Assembly: GCA_902560685.1 (NCBI GenBank)
Contig: CACEMT010000001.1
Span: 91,252 to 155,251, forward strand
Source: an uncultured Pelagibacteraceae bacterium
GTDB taxonomy: Bacteria; Pseudomonadota; Alphaproteobacteria; Pelagibacterales; Pelagibacteraceae
Reading direction: 5' to 3'
DNA length: 64,000 nt
The translations under genes and the position numbers were made by a program. Position 1 is the first letter of the stretch, and every line of letters starts with the position of its first letter. A model generated the notes under the pieces. That model searched no databases. It had not been told where the DNA came from and saw only the letters and a list, made by a program, of their open reading frames with translations. Positions 7,915 to 14,785 of this stretch are shown here, piece after piece.

Positions 7915-8960
7915 TATATTTTTTTGAAAACTATGTGATACATTCCACTCAAAATCTCACTGGAAGAAACTCTTGGATAATTTTTTCTAATATTAGGCCA
8001 AAAATTATTTATAGATTTTGTGAAATTTAAAATTTTTTTAAAGTATCTAGGTTTCTCAGAAGATACATAAATAGGATAAAAATTATTTTTTAATGCTATT
8101 TCACACATGTCAGATACAGAATATCTTGGATAAGCCAAACCTTTAAAGAAGAAATTATTCATTTCTTTTGATCTTGAGGAATAGAATTTTTTAGTGAATT
8201 TTTTATATTCTTTATCATTTAACAACACATGACCCCAAGGTATCCCAATACTTGAAAATCTATGAGCTCCTAAATATGAAAAGAATGATCTATGTTTGAA
8301 ATATAATACAGATCCATTTTTAGATACTTTATTAATATTTTTAAATACAAGTTCCCAGTTGGGTATATGCTCTATTGCTTTACAATATATAATGTCAAAT
8401 TTTTCGTTTAATAAACCCAATTTATGTGCATCAATTTTAATTTTTTTAAATTCTTTTTTTTTATTATTTTTTTTTAATTTTATATCTGGTGGTATAAATG
8501 AGAAATTTTCTAAATTTATAAACTTTTTATATTTTTTAAAAAAAAAATTTTTCTTATCTGAATTTTTATTTATAAAGTTTATAATTTGCTTTAAATTTTC
8601 ACTAGTTTTGTTTGGCTGCCAGCTAGAAACATGCTCATTTTCCTCATAAGGATCTACACCGATTGCAGATGAGATATTAGTATAATTTAAAAATAGTTGT
8701 GGAATTAATGCATTACCCGTTCCTATGTCCAAAAATTTTTTATTTTTTGTTTCTATATTTAATGAATATAATAAACCGAGAATTTGATGTAGTTGTAACA
8801 AAACTCTTCCAAAGTATCTTTTTGTAAGCTTTCCTCCTTCAGGAGAAGGCTCCCAATATTTCGTACCTTTTGATGTAGGTGTAAGCATTGGTAAAAGAAA
8901 CTTTTTTTCATTTATTTCAAGTTTAGAATTAAATTTATTCTTAAAGTATTTTTTTTTCAT
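7914..8960 (-). CDS. Class I SAM methyltransferase with a lysine-rich insertion
   Basis: 348 residues from ATG at 8960, which overlaps the upstream stop as ATGA; an ATG five codons earlier is less likely. The SAM-binding loop reads FLDIGTGNALIP, and the acidic strand IGVDP follows. A long insertion rich in Lys, Asn and Phe separates this from IIYCKAIEHIPNW (motif II/post-II). The C-terminal half includes SFFSYLGAHRFSSIGIPWGH, a pattern I have no specific name for. Part of a run of four methyltransferase-like genes downstream of a nonulosonic synthase. Acceptor unknown; O-methylation of a glycan is the simplest guess. Confidence 0.72.
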   Translation of the reverse strand: MKKKYFKNKFNSKLEINEKKFLLPMLTPTSKGTKYWEPSPEGGKLTKRYFGRVLLQLHQILGLLYSLNIETKNKKFLDIGTGNALIPQLFLNYTNISSAIGVDPYEENEHVSSWQPNKTSENLKQIINFINKNSDKKNFFFKKYKKFINLENFSFIPPDIKLKKNNKKKEFKKIKIDAHKLGLLNEKFDIIYCKAIEHIPNWELVFKNINKVSKNGSVLYFKHRSFFSYLGAHRFSSIGIPWGHVLLNDKEYKKFTKKFYSSRSKEMNNFFFKGLAYPRYSVSDMCEIALKNNFYPIYVSSEKPRYFKKILNFTKSINNFWPNIRKNYPRVSSSEILSGMYHIVFKKI

Positions 8961-9688
8961 TTGATAGCAAGCCATCCTTCAAAACATAAGAATTTCATTA
9001 TACTAATTATATCCTTAAAACCTGCTCTTTTTAAAAGTTCTAAATTAGCTTTACTACTAAATGGCTCCATTACTCCTTTTAAACTTTTTGACTTTGCAAT
9101 AATTTCTTCTGGCGAGTAGCCTTGATCAATTTTATAATCTTGATAAATCTGAGAAATTATATCTTGAAATCTAGCATCCGGCGCTCTTACTTTTTCAAAT
9201 AAGATGAAAGCGCCACCCCAATCTAAAGCTCTATAAATTTTATTAAATATTTTTTGTCTTTTTGAAGGATGTATAAATTGAATAGTATAAAATGAACTAA
9301 TTAATGCACTATTTTTTAATTTCAAATTATCAATATTAGAATTAATTATCTGAACATTTTTATTTTTTGAATTTCTTTGTTTGGCAATCTTGCACATATC
9401 TTTGATTTCATCTATTCCAATAAATTTAATTTTCTTATAATTATTATTTCTTCTACATACTTTGCTTAAAAAAGTACCTGTTGAACAACCCAAGTCATAA
9501 GAGTTTCCCTTTTCAGTTAAAAAGAAATCTGAAGTTTTTAATGCGACTTCATGAGACCATTCGTATAAAGGAACAGATTTAGAAATATGTTTATCAAAAT
9601 TTTTTGCAGTTTTTCCAGAAAATTTCCATTGTGCATTTTTTGATATTATATTATCACCAGAATATATTTTATAATTTCTTTTCTTCAT
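8957..9688 (-). CDS. CmoA-like SAM-dependent protein
   Basis: 243 residues. It resembles CmoA, the carboxy-SAM synthase of tRNA wobble modification, over its whole length: a SVPLYE segment, the loop YDLGCSTGTFL, a T-QF..PS.RQ..F.KIY.AL..GGA segment, and a final GAF/GF...F.CF region. CmoA binds the extra carboxylate of carboxy-SAM with an arginine (Arg199 in E. coli) in a KR-SML-NVM segment; here the aligned segment reads KSKSLKGVM, so the arginine appears lost. I infer an ordinary methyltransferase recruited to glycan modification. ATGA overlaps on both sides bind it into the operon. Confidence 0.75.
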   Translation of the reverse strand: MKKRNYKIYSGDNIISKNAQWKFSGKTAKNFDKHISKSVPLYEWSHEVALKTSDFFLTEKGNSYDLGCSTGTFLSKVCRRNNNYKKIKFIGIDEIKDMCKIAKQRNSKNKNVQIINSNIDNLKLKNSALISSFYTIQFIHPSKRQKIFNKIYRALDWGGAFILFEKVRAPDARFQDIISQIYQDYKIDQGYSPEEIIAKSKSLKGVMEPFSSKANLELLKRAGFKDIISIMKFLCFEGWLAIK

Positions 9689-10692
9689 ATCTTAATTCTT
9701 TCTATTAATTTTTTATTTTTTGAACATAAAAAATACATTTCAGGTGTATAAAAGCTTTTATCAATTAAATTTGTAATATCAAAAGTATATATTTTTTTTT
9801 TATTAAGAAATTTTAAAAATTCCCTGCTAAAAGAGAATAAATGTTGTTTTTCCAACTTCTTATCAATATGACAATACACAACCACATATTTACTTGAATT
9901 TAAAGCAAAGTTTAAAATTTTATTTGGTTCAAAGGTATGATCTAAAGTATGAAATATTCCAAAAAGATCAAATTTTGTTTTAATCTTTTTAAAATTAAAA
10001 TTTATTATTTCCATTTCTAAAAGTTCAGAACCAAGAGATTTACTATTTACAGATTTATAATTATCATTTTGGCCCCAGCAAAGACTAGAATTATCAACAA
10101 AAAGATATTTGTTAATTTTTTTTTTTATTAAAAAATTTTTTTTTAAATTTTTACAATTTGACAAAAATTTTTTTGCTTTTTGGGAACGTAATTTTATTTT
10201 CAGAGCATTATTTCCAGCAATTTGTCTTGATGATAAGTAATCTAAAGTATTTTTTAAAACTTTTTTATAAAATGATAAATTTCTTTCGTATTCTCTTTCA
10301 AAAAGATTAATCATAAGTCCCATAAATGGGCTATTAAATTCTGCATAATTCTTAATTTTTATATTTTTATTTAATATTTCAAATAATTTTCCATGATTAG
10401 GTACTTTTCCTTTTTGAAAAAAATTAATTAGATTTGACCAGCTCCGATTATGCTGTCCATAAATGTTTGAATAAATTTTTCTAGCATAGTTTTCTGAAAA
10501 CCATGGATTATTTTGATAATTTTTACAATTTTTGCATCTATAAACTTTTAATTGCTCGAGTTTTTTTTTCGATATTTCTAGATCATTCTGTATTGCTTCA
10601 GTGTAAAAGTTGTATTTTGAGTATTGGGTTTTTTCTTTTACTAAGCTTGAGCTGTTGCAATAAATACATTTATTATACTTTTTAAATAACAT
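9685..10692 (-). CDS. Divergent zinc-ribbon methyltransferase-like protein
   Basis: 335 residues. The N-terminus carries two CxxC pairs (Cys9/Cys12 and Cys53/Cys56), as in zinc-ribbon sugar methyltransferases. The SAM domain is degenerate: where a glycine-rich loop is expected the protein reads AEFNSPFMGLMINLFE, and the later strand FDLFGIFHTLDHTFEP resembles motif II with EH replaced by DH. The central region is Lys/Asn-rich and poorly conserved in appearance. It may be a structural or inactive partner of the neighbouring methyltransferases, or an enzyme with altered cofactor use. ATG start; 5 bases downstream of the preceding gene. Confidence 0.6.
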   Translation of the reverse strand: MLFKKYNKCIYCNSSSLVKEKTQYSKYNFYTEAIQNDLEISKKKLEQLKVYRCKNCKNYQNNPWFSENYARKIYSNIYGQHNRSWSNLINFFQKGKVPNHGKLFEILNKNIKIKNYAEFNSPFMGLMINLFEREYERNLSFYKKVLKNTLDYLSSRQIAGNNALKIKLRSQKAKKFLSNCKNLKKNFLIKKKINKYLFVDNSSLCWGQNDNYKSVNSKSLGSELLEMEIINFNFKKIKTKFDLFGIFHTLDHTFEPNKILNFALNSSKYVVVYCHIDKKLEKQHLFSFSREFLKFLNKKKIYTFDITNLIDKSFYTPEMYFLCSKNKKLIERIKI

Positions 10693-10697
10693 AATAA

Positions 10698-11669
10698 TTA
10701 TCTTTTTTTATAAATTAAAGTAATCATATTTCCAAAAAAAGCCGGACTTATTGATTTTGACTTGATACCTTTTCTTTGTCTTTTTATTTCTAAAACAATT
10801 TCGTTTATATCTTTTTCAAAATTTTCATAAGGAGTTTTTAAGTAAAAAGAATGTGATCCTACTTTCGTAAATTTTTTATTTAAGAATAGACTATCAATAT
10901 GATTTTCACTTAAATGTAATATATGAGATTCAGGCCTATGTTGTGTCCAGCGTTCTTTAAAAATTTTTGCTGATACACAATTCAAATCTGGAGTTGCAGA
11001 TATAAAAATATAACCTTCTTTTTTGAGGATTTTTTGAGCATTGAATATATATTTTTTTGGATTTTCTACATGCTCTACAACGCCTCTCATAATGATTAAA
11101 TCAAATTTTTTTTTTAAATTTAAATTATCATCGAAGTTTCCATAATACATTTTATGTTTTTTCTTTGCTATAAGGTAAGAATCTTCGCTCACTTCTACAC
11201 CATATGTTTTTTTATTGTATTTCTTAAACAAATCTAAAAAAAATCCTCCTCCACAGCCAACATCTAAAACATTTTTAATATTGTTAAAGTTTTCAACTAC
11301 ACTTTTTAAATAATTTAATTCTTGTTTATACATAATTGATCTTTGTTTAACTTTAATATTTCTTTTTTGATGAACATTGGTGGCATAATTTTTATAATAT
11401 AAATTTTGAGCTTCAGTGCTTAATGGGTTTTTAATATATACCAAATGACATTTTGAACATTCTGCTGAGTAAAAATCTCTAACTTTATTACCCCATGGAA
11501 AGTATTTTTTTGAATTACAATATGGACAATAATTTACAATTCTTCTATTTTTAGTTCCACATCTTCTGCATTTTGTAGGATATTTTTTTCCCAATATATC
11601 CTTTTCAAAAATAAAAACTTTTGAATTACAATTTAAACAACCATTAACTTGTTTTTTTTTTATTTGCAT
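10698..11669 (-). CDS. Class I SAM methyltransferase with two N-terminal zinc ribbons
   Basis: 323 residues from the ATG at 11669. A longer frame starts with TTG at 11723 inside the previous gene and is less likely. Eight cysteines form two ribbons (Cys11/14/34/37 and Cys48/51/71/74), followed by the SAM loop VLDVGCGGGFF (about 135-145), VEVSEDSY and LIIMRGVVEHVENPKKY. This is a standard sugar-modifying methyltransferase layout. It follows the second NeuB gene by 29 bases, so the nonulosonic acid made there, or the glycan that carries it, is a plausible target. Confidence 0.8.
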   Translation of the reverse strand: MQIKKKQVNGCLNCNSKVFIFEKDILGKKYPTKCRRCGTKNRRIVNYCPYCNSKKYFPWGNKVRDFYSAECSKCHLVYIKNPLSTEAQNLYYKNYATNVHQKRNIKVKQRSIMYKQELNYLKSVVENFNNIKNVLDVGCGGGFFLDLFKKYNKKTYGVEVSEDSYLIAKKKHKMYYGNFDDNLNLKKKFDLIIMRGVVEHVENPKKYIFNAQKILKKEGYIFISATPDLNCVSAKIFKERWTQHRPESHILHLSENHIDSLFLNKKFTKVGSHSFYLKTPYENFEKDINEIVLEIKRQRKGIKSKSISPAFFGNMITLIYKKR

Positions 11670-11698
11670 AAATTTATACTTAGAAAACTTTAGTTCTT

Positions 11699-12661
11699 TT
11701 ATTGAACATTTTGCTCTTCCCAATTAAAAATGTAATTACCATCTTTATCTTTGCTTGCAAATCTCCCTTGATAATAATCTCTATTTAATAACTCGACATC
11801 AGTCATATCTCTATTTTCAGATCCAAGAAGAATTTTATAATCTGAAATATTTTCATCAATATAATTTTTAATATTTTCTTTATTTGATTTACTTAATTCA
11901 ACAATCTCTCTTAATTGTTTTGAATTAGCTGATACAGGCCCATCTTTAGTTTTATCTTTACCTAAAATTGTGAAGTGTTTTTCTAAAACATCTATACCTA
12001 AATAGAAAGAAACAGCAGCAACGATGTTTTTATTTATCTCTGGATTTGAATGGTCACTTACTCCTACATTAGACGAAAAATTTTTAAGATAATTTATCCT
12101 TGTTATGTTAGCAAATTCAATTGGTGTAGGATATATTGAAACACAATGAAGTAGTGAAAAACTTTTATTAGCTTTCTTTAAAATTTCAGAGGTTTTTTGA
12201 ATTTCCCTATTAAATGTTGCTCCTGTAGATACAATAATATGGTTAAAATTTTTATTGGATATTTCTTTAATAAGTCTATGTGAAGCGCAGTCAAAACTAG
12301 AAATTTTCACTTCTTTAAAATATTTATTAACCATTTCAACTTTACCCAAAGAAAAAATCGTAGTTAATGGCTTAATATTATATTTTTTACAATATTCTAT
12401 AAATTTAATATGATCAGTTTCACTTAAATCTAATTTTTTTAATCTATCATATTCGTTTTTATAAGGTCTTTTAATTACTTTAACTTTATTACCTTCTATA
12501 AGACCATCGTCAAATCTTTTTCTGTGCGTAAGTTCATCAGAGTGCAAAGATTGAATTTTAGCATAATCCGCACCTGCTTCGGATGCAGCGTGCACCATCT
12601 CTTCTAGAATTTTTATATCTCCATTATGATTTTGACAAAGCTCAGCTATAATTTTAGTCAT
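11699..12661 (-). CDS. neuB: Second NeuB-family nonulosonic acid synthase, short C-terminus
   Basis: 320 residues with the NeuB barrel motifs: IIAELCQNHNGD, GADYAKIQS, KISSFDCASH, STGAT, HCVSIYPTP, GVSDHS and VLEKHFT. It condenses PEP with an N-acetylhexosamine-type substrate. The C-terminal SAF domain seems reduced: after MTDVELLNRDYYQGRFASKD there are only a few residues, against about 60 in the PseI-like paralog at 342-1403. It clusters with the cytidylyltransferase (13784) and a GT28/PseG-like protein (12670), so this operon probably makes and activates a second nonulosonic acid. The paralogs are clearly divergent rather than a recent duplication. Confidence 0.85.
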   Translation of the reverse strand: MTKIIAELCQNHNGDIKILEEMVHAASEAGADYAKIQSLHSDELTHRKRFDDGLIEGNKVKVIKRPYKNEYDRLKKLDLSETDHIKFIEYCKKYNIKPLTTIFSLGKVEMVNKYFKEVKISSFDCASHRLIKEISNKNFNHIIVSTGATFNREIQKTSEILKKANKSFSLLHCVSIYPTPIEFANITRINYLKNFSSNVGVSDHSNPEINKNIVAAVSFYLGIDVLEKHFTILGKDKTKDGPVSANSKQLREIVELSKSNKENIKNYIDENISDYKILLGSENRDMTDVELLNRDYYQGRFASKDKDGNYIFNWEEQNVQ

Positions 12662-12669
12662 TTGCTCCT

Positions 12670-13779
12670 TTATATTATTTTTGATATTTTATTTACTACT
12701 TGGTTTGCTCCATTATATTTAAAATTTTTATATAGTAATTTTTTATAAATTTTTTTGCTATCTTTTTTAATAAATAGGTTAAGTTTTTTACTGAAATTTC
12801 TGCCCCAATCATTGTTATTAATTAGACTAGCAAGTTTGTGCTTTGTACTAACTAATTTAAGATTCTCCCTAACCTCAGGATTATTTTTTTCATTAAAAAA
12901 AAGAGCAGGTTTTTTTAAAACCAAACACTCTGAAATAGTGTTAAAGCCCCCTCTAGCTATAACAATATCCGCACCAGCAAGTTTTTCATGCATATTTTTA
13001 AGTCCAGAAACAGGAACAATGTTATTTGATATAAAGATTTGGTCTTTAAAATTTTGCTTTAGATTATCTATGCACACATAAAATTGAATATTTTTAATCT
13101 TATTTAGAAAGGGGACAGTTTTATTTATAGAACTTGATAATGATCTTGTGCCATTATCCATGATCAAACACTTATTAAAATTATTCTTGCTAGTTTTCTT
13201 TGCAAATTCACCAACAATAAAATTAATTTTAGAAATTTTTTTATTATATTTGGTTAATATTTTATCTGGCGTAAAGGGTGGAAAAAAAAAATGATCACAC
13301 TTTTTAAATGAATCCTCCATTTTTTTTAAATATTTAGAATTTACTTTGCATACGCTATTAAAAAACCAATCCCAAGTAAAATGGCACACACCAAAACTTG
13401 GTATATTAAACTCTTTTGATAAATCAAAAGCCTCAGGTACGCAATCTGAAATAATAAAGTCAAAATTTAAAAAATATTTTTTTACCTTTTTTTTCCAATT
13501 GATAATATTTTTTTCCCAATTATAAAAAATTATCCTTGTTTTTTTAATATTTAAAGACCCATCCTTTTTTTTTATAGTTCTTAAATTAGGTGAAATATTT
13601 AAATATTTAATATTATTTTCAAAAGTTTCTTTTAAGTAAAAAATATTTTTTGATGTAAATACTGTAATTAAAATAGAGGGATATTTTTTTACCAATTCTT
13701 TTATTATTGCTCTTTGTCTTACCATGTGTCCAAAACCTTCATCAGAAATAAATATTCCACATTGTAATCTTTTTTTCAT
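12670..13779 (-). CDS. GT28/MurG- or PseG-like protein (UDP-sugar hydrolase or glycosyltransferase)
   Basis: 369 residues, GT-B fold. The N-terminal loop DEGFGHMVRQRAI (13-25) matches the GxGHxxR signature shared by MurG-type transferases and PseG-type UDP-sugar hydrolases. The C-terminal donor-binding region has IARGGFNTISECLVLKKPALF. It lies between the CMP-nonulosonate cytidylyltransferase and neuB, which is where a UDP-sugar hydrolase (PseG/NeuC step) would be needed, but the residue pattern alone cannot exclude a glycosyltransferase. ATG start; 8-base spacer to neuB and 4 bases after the cytidylyltransferase. Confidence 0.65.
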   Translation of the reverse strand: MKKRLQCGIFISDEGFGHMVRQRAIIKELVKKYPSILITVFTSKNIFYLKETFENNIKYLNISPNLRTIKKKDGSLNIKKTRIIFYNWEKNIINWKKKVKKYFLNFDFIISDCVPEAFDLSKEFNIPSFGVCHFTWDWFFNSVCKVNSKYLKKMEDSFKKCDHFFFPPFTPDKILTKYNKKISKINFIVGEFAKKTSKNNFNKCLIMDNGTRSLSSSINKTVPFLNKIKNIQFYVCIDNLKQNFKDQIFISNNIVPVSGLKNMHEKLAGADIVIARGGFNTISECLVLKKPALFFNEKNNPEVRENLKLVSTKHKLASLINNNDWGRNFSKKLNLFIKKDSKKIYKKLLYKNFKYNGANQVVNKISKII

Positions 13780-13783
13780 GAAT

Positions 13784-14383
13784 TTATTTTTCTATTATTT
13801 TTTTTACTCTTAAATATTCTTTCATATTATGAATATCTATATAGTTTGTTTTAAAAATACCTACCTTGGTACTCAAGGTTTTTTGAAAAACAGTTTTATA
13901 AGTCATAATTCTAAATGCACCATTTTGTAAATTATTTTTGTCAACAGCAAAAACTTCTTTTATTTTTTTATCTTTAAATATATTTTTAAAAAATCTTATC
14001 GCTTTATCTAAATCATTAGAAGTAATTTGTGGAGTATTTGCTTGTAAAGAAATTACAATCTTTGGAAAGTATTTTTCTTTATAAGATAAATACTTTGCAG
14101 CATGAACTATAGCATCATGTTTTTCCACATGATTTTTTGATAAATATTTTGGTCTTTTTATAAATTCAATTTTATTTTTTTGGCATAATTTTAAAATTTT
14201 TAAATTTTCTGAGCTAACAACTATTCTTGGTTTGTAAATGGACTTTTCAATTTTTTTTATAACATATAAAAACATTGGTTTATTTTTAATTTCTAAAATA
14301 TTTTTATTTTTTAATCTTTTTGAACCGCCTCTAACAGGCACAATCACTAAAATTTTTTTAGATTTTTGAAACTTTGATAACAT
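13784..14383 (-). CDS. neuA: CMP-nonulosonate cytidylyltransferase
   Basis: 199 residues, slightly short for the NeuA/PseF family. It begins with the nucleotide-binding PVRGGSKRLKNKNI loop, followed by PRIVVSSEN, HDAIVHAAKY and ISLQANTP segments in family order. It activates a nonulosonic acid with CTP to give the CMP-sugar donor. The C-terminal dimerisation part of NeuA appears trimmed. It is the second gene of the minus-strand operon, 3 bases after the regulator. It is the only such enzyme seen, so it may serve both nonulosonic pathways, or another copy lies left of the window. Confidence 0.85.
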   Translation of the reverse strand: MLSKFQKSKKILVIVPVRGGSKRLKNKNILEIKNKPMFLYVIKKIEKSIYKPRIVVSSENLKILKLCQKNKIEFIKRPKYLSKNHVEKHDAIVHAAKYLSYKEKYFPKIVISLQANTPQITSNDLDKAIRFFKNIFKDKKIKEVFAVDKNNLQNGAFRIMTYKTVFQKTLSTKVGIFKTNYIDIHNMKEYLRVKKIIEK

Positions 14384-14386
14384 TCT

Positions 14387-14707
14387 CTATTTTTTTAACT
14401 CTTTTTTTAATTCATCATATTCTATCATTTTTCTTTTCATAAAATTAACTGTGAGTTTAGTCTTTAGGGCTATGCCCTTAGGTGTAAGCAAATATATATA
14501 TTTTATTTTTTTTGGATTTTTTGCAAAATTTTTTATTTTTATAACACCTTTTTCTTTTAATTTTACTAAACAGTAATTTAATTTTCCTAGGCTCAATCCT
14601 AAATCAGTAGCCATTCTTCTTTGAGTAATGTCAGGATTTTTATGAATTTTCCTTAAAATATTCAAATCTTCTTGATTTTCAGTAGAGTTTTTATTTTTGA
14701 TGTTCAT
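14387..14707 (-). CDS. EPS-associated MarR-type winged-helix regulator
   Basis: 106 residues from the ATG at 14707. The frame is open up to an ATG at 14764, but that start would lie upstream of the promoter proposed here, and family members begin about 15 residues before the ILRKIHKNPDITQR helix. The winged helix-turn-helix is NPDITQRRMATDLGLSLGKLN... with the wing ending in YLLTPKGIALK and a final C-terminal helix. Proteins of this type (EPS-associated MarR family) occur at the head of exopolysaccharide clusters. Two TGTTCA-N5-TGAACA palindromes flank and cover its promoter and start codon, so autoregulation is very likely. Start is nearly leaderless. Confidence 0.88.
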   Translation of the reverse strand: MNIKNKNSTENQEDLNILRKIHKNPDITQRRMATDLGLSLGKLNYCLVKLKEKGVIKIKNFAKNPKKIKYIYLLTPKGIALKTKLTVNFMKRKMIEYDELKKELKK

Positions 14708-14717
14708 TTTTTGAACA
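14701..14717. promoter_or_regulatory. Operator palindrome over the regulator start codon
   Basis: TGTTCA-TTTTT-TGAACA, perfect arms. The regulator ATG (14707-14705, minus strand) lies inside it and the inferred transcription start is within a few bases, so binding would block initiation. Confidence 0.7.
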
Positions 14718-14746
14718 AATTTAACGTTCATAACTTGAACAGTCAA
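14718..14746 (-). promoter_or_regulatory. Regulator promoter
   Basis: On the minus strand: -35 TTGACT (14746-14741), 17-base spacer exactly filled by an operator core, -10 TAAATT (14723-14718). The start codon at 14707 is 11 bases past the -10 box, which implies a leaderless or very short leader transcript. Confidence 0.55.
14725..14741. promoter_or_regulatory. Operator palindrome between the two divergent promoters
   Basis: Core GTTCA-TAACT-TGAAC at 14726-14740 with one flanking mismatch (CGTTCA...TGAACA). It occupies the whole spacer of the regulator promoter and contains the -35 of the divergent ABC-operon promoter. Spacing to the other copy is 24 bases. Confidence 0.7.
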
Positions 14747-14762
14747 GTTAATTACATATAAC
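14735..14762 (+). promoter_or_regulatory. Promoter of the ABC-transporter operon
   Basis: -35 TTGAAC (14735-14740), which is the right arm of the operator, 16-base spacer, -10 TATAAC (14757-14762), 23 bases before the ATG at 14786. Overlap with the operator implies co-regulation with the divergent regulator operon. Confidence 0.5.
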
Positions 14763-14785
14763 ATGATAAAATTAAAATATAATTA

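Noticed and set aside
11692-11708. Near-match to the operator palindrome (GTTCT-N5-TGAAC) just upstream of the methyltransferase start at 11669
   Set aside because: It overlaps the end of the neuB coding region, has a mismatch in a core arm, and no promoter is visible; in such AT-rich DNA a one-mismatch copy can arise by chance. Kept out of the regulon list.
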